Source: Bacteroidota bacterium (GTDB lineage Bacteria; Bacteroidota; Bacteroidia; Chitinophagales; Chitinophagaceae). Taken from it: DNA of 9,547 bases. Positions 6,024 through 9,547 of the stretch are shown here, piece by piece. The stretch covers positions 1 to 9,547 of the forward strand of contig CANGUS010000051.1 in NCBI GenBank assembly GCA_947457085.1. Direction: 5' to 3'. A program made the position numbers and the translations under genes. Below the pieces are notes generated by a model. It saw nothing but the letters and a program-made list of their open reading frames with translations. It was not told the DNA's origin and ran no database searches. Position 1 is the stretch's first letter. Each line of letters begins with the position of its first letter.

Positions 6024-8183
6024 ATGTATAAACTTTTTACATTTCTTTCAGTAATCCTATTTACTACAACTGTTGCTCAAAAAAAACAAATTACGTTAGA
6101 AGATATTTGGAAAACAAATACGTTCAGGCAAGAGGGTGTTGCTGGATTTCGTTCGATGAATGATGGAAAACACTATACAGAAATAAATGATCAAGGCGAA
6201 TTGCAAAAAGTTCGTTTTGCTGATGGAAAAATGGAAAGCGTAATTGCAAATTTTAAATTGCTAGTATGTGAAAAAGACACCTTAAAAATTGATGATTATA
6301 CATTTAATGCAGATGAAACAAAACTGCTTTTAGAAACACAAAGTGAAGCCATTTATCGTCATTCCATTTTACATAAAATTTATATTTATGATATTGCTTC
6401 AAAAGAAATTAAATTATTAAATGAACAAAAAGTGTTGCATGCTTCTTTTTCTCCTAAAAGCGATAAAGTAGCTTATGTATTAGACAATAATTTGTATTAT
6501 TTAGATCTCACAAATAATCATACAGAACAAATAACATATGATGGAGAATACAACATTATCAATGGAAATTGTGACTGGGTTTATGAGGAAGAGTTTGGTT
6601 TTACAAAAGCCTATGAATGGAGTAAAGATGGTGATTACATCGCTTACTATCATTTTAATCAAACGGGAGTTCCTGAATTTAATTTTACTATTTATGACAA
6701 ATTATACCCCACTGATTATAAATTTAAATACCCAAAAGCTGGAGAAAATAATTCTATAGTGGATATCAATATTTACCATTTACAAAACAAGAATACAACA
6801 ACATGTGATTTAGGTGAAAATAAAGATATATACATACCTCGAATTAAAATCAACCCAACAAATAATGCTTTAGTTATTTTTAGATTAAATCGTTTGCAAA
6901 ATAAATTTGAAATTTTAGAAGCAATCGTTGACAATGGAAATACAAAAGTAATTTATGAAGAAAGCAATAAATACTATGTTGCCATAAATGATGATATCCA
7001 ATTTTTGAACAATAGAAACGGATTTATTTATACAGCTGAAAAAGATGGATTTAATCATATTTATATACATGATATCGATCATAATTCTTCTTTTCAAATT
7101 ACAAAAGGGAATTGGGATGTAGCACAAATTTATGGTGTAGATGAATCAAAAAATACTGTATATTATTTAAGTGCAGAAAATTCTCCAATGGAACGTCATG
7201 TTTATTCCATTGAAATGAATGGTGAACATAAAACACTTCTAACTCCTAATAAAGGATGGCATACCGCTGATTTTAGTAATGGATTTGAATATTTTATGGA
7301 AAAATATTCATACATCAATACTCCTCCAACATATGCCATTCACAATAAAAAAGGAGAATTGGTTCGAATATTAAAAGACAATGCTGCATTATCTTCTAAA
7401 ATGAAAGAATATGATTTGTCGAAATTGGAATTAATTCAAGTTCCAAATAATGAAGGCACATTATTAAATGGATGGATAATTAAACCTACAAACTTTTCTT
7501 CGTCAAAAAAATATCCATTATTAATGTTTCAATATTCTGGACCTGGTTCACAACAAGTAATGAATTCATTCGGTGGGCGTGATTTTTGGTGGTATCAAAT
7601 GCTTGCACAAAAAGGCTATATCATCGTTTGTGTAGACGGAACAGGAACAGGATTTAGAGGAGAAGAATTTAAAAAGAAAACCTATTTGCAATTGGGAAAA
7701 TATGAGAGTGATGATCAAATTGCCGTGGCAAAGTATTTCGCCAAACAAAAATACATTGATGCTTCAAGAATTGGAATTTGGGGTTGGAGTTTTGGAGGCT
7801 ATATGAGTAGCATTTGTATTTTAAAAGGAGCGGATGTTTTTAAAACTGCCATTGCCGTTGCACCAGTAACCAATTGGCGTTATTATGACAATATATACAC
7901 AGAGCGCTATATGCAAACCCCTCAAACCAATGCAAAAGGATATGACGATAACTCACCAGTAAATATGGTTAATAAATTAAAAGGAAATTATTTAATCATA
8001 CATGGTACGGCTGACGATAATGTGCATTTTCAAAACTCAGTTGTTATGGTAGACGAACTGATTAAAGCCAACAAAGATTTTGATAGCGAATATTATCCAA
8101 ATAAAAATCATGGAATTGGTGGAGGAAATACTCGTCTTCAATTGTATAGAAAATTGACTCAATTTATTCTTGAAAAATTGTAA
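6024..8183 (+). CDS. Dipeptidyl peptidase IV-like serine peptidase (S9B)
   Basis: This 719-residue exported peptidase is of the prolyl oligopeptidase clan, DPP IV subfamily, which removes N-terminal Xaa-Pro or Xaa-Ala dipeptides from peptides. Residues 1-19 are a signal peptide (MYKLFTFLSVILFTTTVAQ), and no lipobox follows, so a periplasmic or secreted location is likely. The beta-propeller domain covers about residues 40-460. It carries the DWVYEEEFGF motif (184-193), whose glutamates hold the substrate amino terminus in DPP IV. The alpha/beta-hydrolase domain follows, with the oxyanion Tyr504 in QYSGPGSQ, nucleophile Ser589 in GWSFGGYMS, Asp664 in HGTADDNVHFQ and His696 in NHGIGGG. The complete triad and glutamate motif make an active enzyme likely. 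No C-terminal secretion (T9SS) domain is seen after the hydrolase fold. The length fits the Bacteroidota DPP IV enzymes, which take part in peptide foraging. The gene lies 71 bp after rnhA. Confidence 0.95.
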   Translation: MYKLFTFLSVILFTTTVAQKKQITLEDIWKTNTFRQEGVAGFRSMNDGKHYTEINDQGELQKVRFADGKMESVIANFKLLVCEKDTLKIDDYTFNADETKLLLETQSEAIYRHSILHKIYIYDIASKEIKLLNEQKVLHASFSPKSDKVAYVLDNNLYYLDLTNNHTEQITYDGEYNIINGNCDWVYEEEFGFTKAYEWSKDGDYIAYYHFNQTGVPEFNFTIYDKLYPTDYKFKYPKAGENNSIVDINIYHLQNKNTTTCDLGENKDIYIPRIKINPTNNALVIFRLNRLQNKFEILEAIVDNGNTKVIYEESNKYYVAINDDIQFLNNRNGFIYTAEKDGFNHIYIHDIDHNSSFQITKGNWDVAQIYGVDESKNTVYYLSAENSPMERHVYSIEMNGEHKTLLTPNKGWHTADFSNGFEYFMEKYSYINTPPTYAIHNKKGELVRILKDNAALSSKMKEYDLSKLELIQVPNNEGTLLNGWIIKPTNFSSSKKYPLLMFQYSGPGSQQVMNSFGGRDFWWYQMLAQKGYIIVCVDGTGTGFRGEEFKKKTYLQLGKYESDDQIAVAKYFAKQKYIDASRIGIWGWSFGGYMSSICILKGADVFKTAIAVAPVTNWRYYDNIYTERYMQTPQTNAKGYDDNSPVNMVNKLKGNYLIIHGTADDNVHFQNSVVMVDELIKANKDFDSEYYPNKNHGIGGGNTRLQLYRKLTQFILEKL

Positions 8184-8195
8184 AATAAATCCTTC

Positions 8196-8210
8196 TTCTC
8201 TTATAGAGAA
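8196..8210. terminator. Short hairpin between convergent genes
   Basis: TTCTCT-TAT-AGAGAA is a perfect 6-bp inverted repeat with a 3-nt loop. It lies in the 45-bp gap between the peptidase stop and the helicase stop. It could stop transcription from both sides. U-tracts on either side are poor (ATTTGTATT on the plus strand), so the strength is uncertain. Confidence 0.4.
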
Positions 8211-8228
8211 ATTTGTATTCAATAAATA

Positions 8229-9491
8229 TTATACTGGTTTATTCCCCCCTTTTTTTCCAAACCATTTTTTCTTTGGTTTTGGATTTCCACTCTCTTTAGC
8301 TCTTATCTGATTTTTTATTTGATGAGGAGTTTTTGTTGGTGCTTTCGCAAACAAATCGGTCATTGGATATGGATTGTCTTCAATCACTTCAATTTGCTTT
8401 CCAATTAATTTTTCAATAAGCTTCCAATCACTTCTTTCCTCCGCATCACAAAATGAAAATGCAGTTCCATTGGCTCCAGCACGACCCGTTCGGCCAATAC
8501 GATGTACATATGTTTCTGAAACATTAGGGATATCGTAATTAATTACATATTGTAAATCATCCACATCAATTCCTCTTGCAGCAATATCGGTAGCAACCAA
8601 TACTCTTGTTATTTGAGCTTTAAAGTTATTCAACGCACGTTGACGAGCATTTTGTGCTTTATTACCATGTATGGCTTCTGCTTTAATATTGTTTTTTTCT
8701 AAAACTTTTACAATTTTATCAGCACCGTGTTTTGTTCGAGTAAAAACTAAAACAGTTTTAATTTTTTCATTTTTTAAAACATGAAGAAGTAGACCATTTT
8801 TATTAAATTTATCAACGTAATAAATGTATTGCTGAATGGTATCAGCTGTAGAAGAAACAGGTGTAACTTCTACTTTTTGTGGTTCATGTAAAATAGAATT
8901 GGCTAACGTGACAATCTCGGGTGGCATAGTTGCAGAAAAAAACAACGATTGTTTTTGCTTTGGTAGTAATACCAATAATTTTTTAATATCGTGAATGAAG
9001 CCCATATCTAACATTCTATCAGCTTCATCCAATACAAATAATTCAACATCTTTTAAAGATATAAATCCTTGTTGAATTAAATCCAATAAGCGACCTGGAG
9101 TTGCCACTAAAATATCAACGCCTTTTCTTAAAGCATCTGTTTGTGGCCCCTGGCCAACTCCACCAAATATTACGGTTGTTTTTAAATCTACATATCGACC
9201 ATATGCCACAAAACTTTCTTGAATTTGAATGGCCAATTCTCTGGTTGGAGTTACAATTAAAGAACGAATTTTTCTGTGTTTTTCGTAGGTTGGTCTGCCA
9301 GCTAAAAGCTCAATAATTGGGATAGCAAAAGCAGCTGTTTTCCCAGTGCCTGTTTGTGCACAGCCTAATAAATCAATTCCCTTTAATAAAATAGGAATAG
9401 ATTGTGCTTGAATGGGTGTTGGAGTAGTGTAACCTTCATCTTTTAGCGCTCTAAGAATCGGTTCTATTAAAAATAAATCTTGAAATAACAT
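8229..9491 (-). CDS. rhlE: DEAD-box RNA helicase, RhlE type
   Basis: This 420-residue ATP-dependent RNA helicase unwinds short RNA duplexes, typically in ribosome assembly, mRNA decay and growth in the cold. All motifs are present in order: the Q motif with Gln28 in TPTPIQAQSIP, motif I AQTGTGKT (45-52), Ia PTRELA (82-87), GG (110-111), Ib TPGR (131-134), II DEAD (155-158), III SAT (186-188), IV VLVFTRTK (247-254), V ATDIAARGID (300-309) and VI HRIGRTGR (330-337). The C-terminal tail after about residue 375 is short and basic (PKPKKKWFGKKGGNK), as in the RhlE branch, and lacks a DbpA or CsdA RNA-binding domain. The symbol is a subfamily assignment by motif style; Bacteroidota usually carry several such paralogues. 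The ATG at 9489-9491 gives the normal short lead to the Q motif. Only 56 bp of upstream sequence are in the window, and no promoter is evident there. Confidence 0.93.
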   Translation of the reverse strand: MLFQDLFLIEPILRALKDEGYTTPTPIQAQSIPILLKGIDLLGCAQTGTGKTAAFAIPIIELLAGRPTYEKHRKIRSLIVTPTRELAIQIQESFVAYGRYVDLKTTVIFGGVGQGPQTDALRKGVDILVATPGRLLDLIQQGFISLKDVELFVLDEADRMLDMGFIHDIKKLLVLLPKQKQSLFFSATMPPEIVTLANSILHEPQKVEVTPVSSTADTIQQYIYYVDKFNKNGLLLHVLKNEKIKTVLVFTRTKHGADKIVKVLEKNNIKAEAIHGNKAQNARQRALNNFKAQITRVLVATDIAARGIDVDDLQYVINYDIPNVSETYVHRIGRTGRAGANGTAFSFCDAEERSDWKLIEKLIGKQIEVIEDNPYPMTDLFAKAPTKTPHQIKNQIRAKESGNPKPKKKWFGKKGGNKPV

Positions 9492-9547
9492 ATAGTATTT
9501 TGAAAATAAACATACCCGACGAATCAGGCATTATCTAAGTAAATTGA

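Noticed and set aside
6915..7127. Minus-strand open frame inside the peptidase gene
   Set aside because: Fully antisense to the DPP IV-like coding sequence, with low-complexity Ile/Cys-rich translation; a shadow frame.
9492..9547. Possible further gene at the right edge
   Set aside because: The 56 bases contain no start codon followed by a supported coding frame and no clear promoter; too short to judge.

Overview
The window is AT-rich, and its start codons lack recognisable Shine-Dalgarno sequences; the bases just upstream are mostly A-rich. Together with the gene set, this points to the Bacteroidota, probably a flavobacterium-like or related lineage. The supporting genes are a DUF2490 outer-membrane-type protein, a secreted DPP IV-type S9B peptidase, a half-size TauE/SafE protein and a short RhlE-type helicase. 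The assignment rests on gene content and style, not on a marker comparison. I see no rRNA, tRNA, CRISPR array, transposase or phage gene. This is ordinary chromosomal sequence, not an obvious island.

Layout: positions 72-446 (+) encode a one-repeat TauE/SafE membrane protein. It converges on a block of four minus-strand genes: an MscS-type mechanosensitive channel (492-1346), a small secreted lysine-rich protein with two KDGTPD repeats and a good terminator (1504-1860), a YetF/DUF421 membrane protein (1969-2493) and a DUF2490 protein (2890-3657). All four are predicted envelope or exported proteins. The gaps between them are 108-396 bp, so they look like separately transcribed neighbours rather than a tight operon.

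A divergent, AT-rich intergenic region (3658-4053) with palindromes and phased short repeats separates this block from a plus-strand run: ffh (SRP GTPase, true start 4054), rnhA (RNase HI, 5476-5952) and a DPP IV-like peptidase (6024-8183). The 99-bp ffh-rnhA gap holds a two-part inverted repeat whose right arm ends six bases before the rnhA start. A minus-strand DEAD-box helicase of the RhlE type (8229-9491) converges on the peptidase gene across a short hairpin.

Functionally, ffh directs membrane and secreted proteins to the translocon, rnhA removes RNA:DNA hybrids, and the helicase remodels RNA. The rest are envelope or exported proteins. I did not find a convincing new multi-gene system. 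The observations most worth checking are the ffh-rnhA inverted repeat, the KDGTPD-repeat protein whose duplicated units differ only synonymously, and the structured sequence upstream of ffh.
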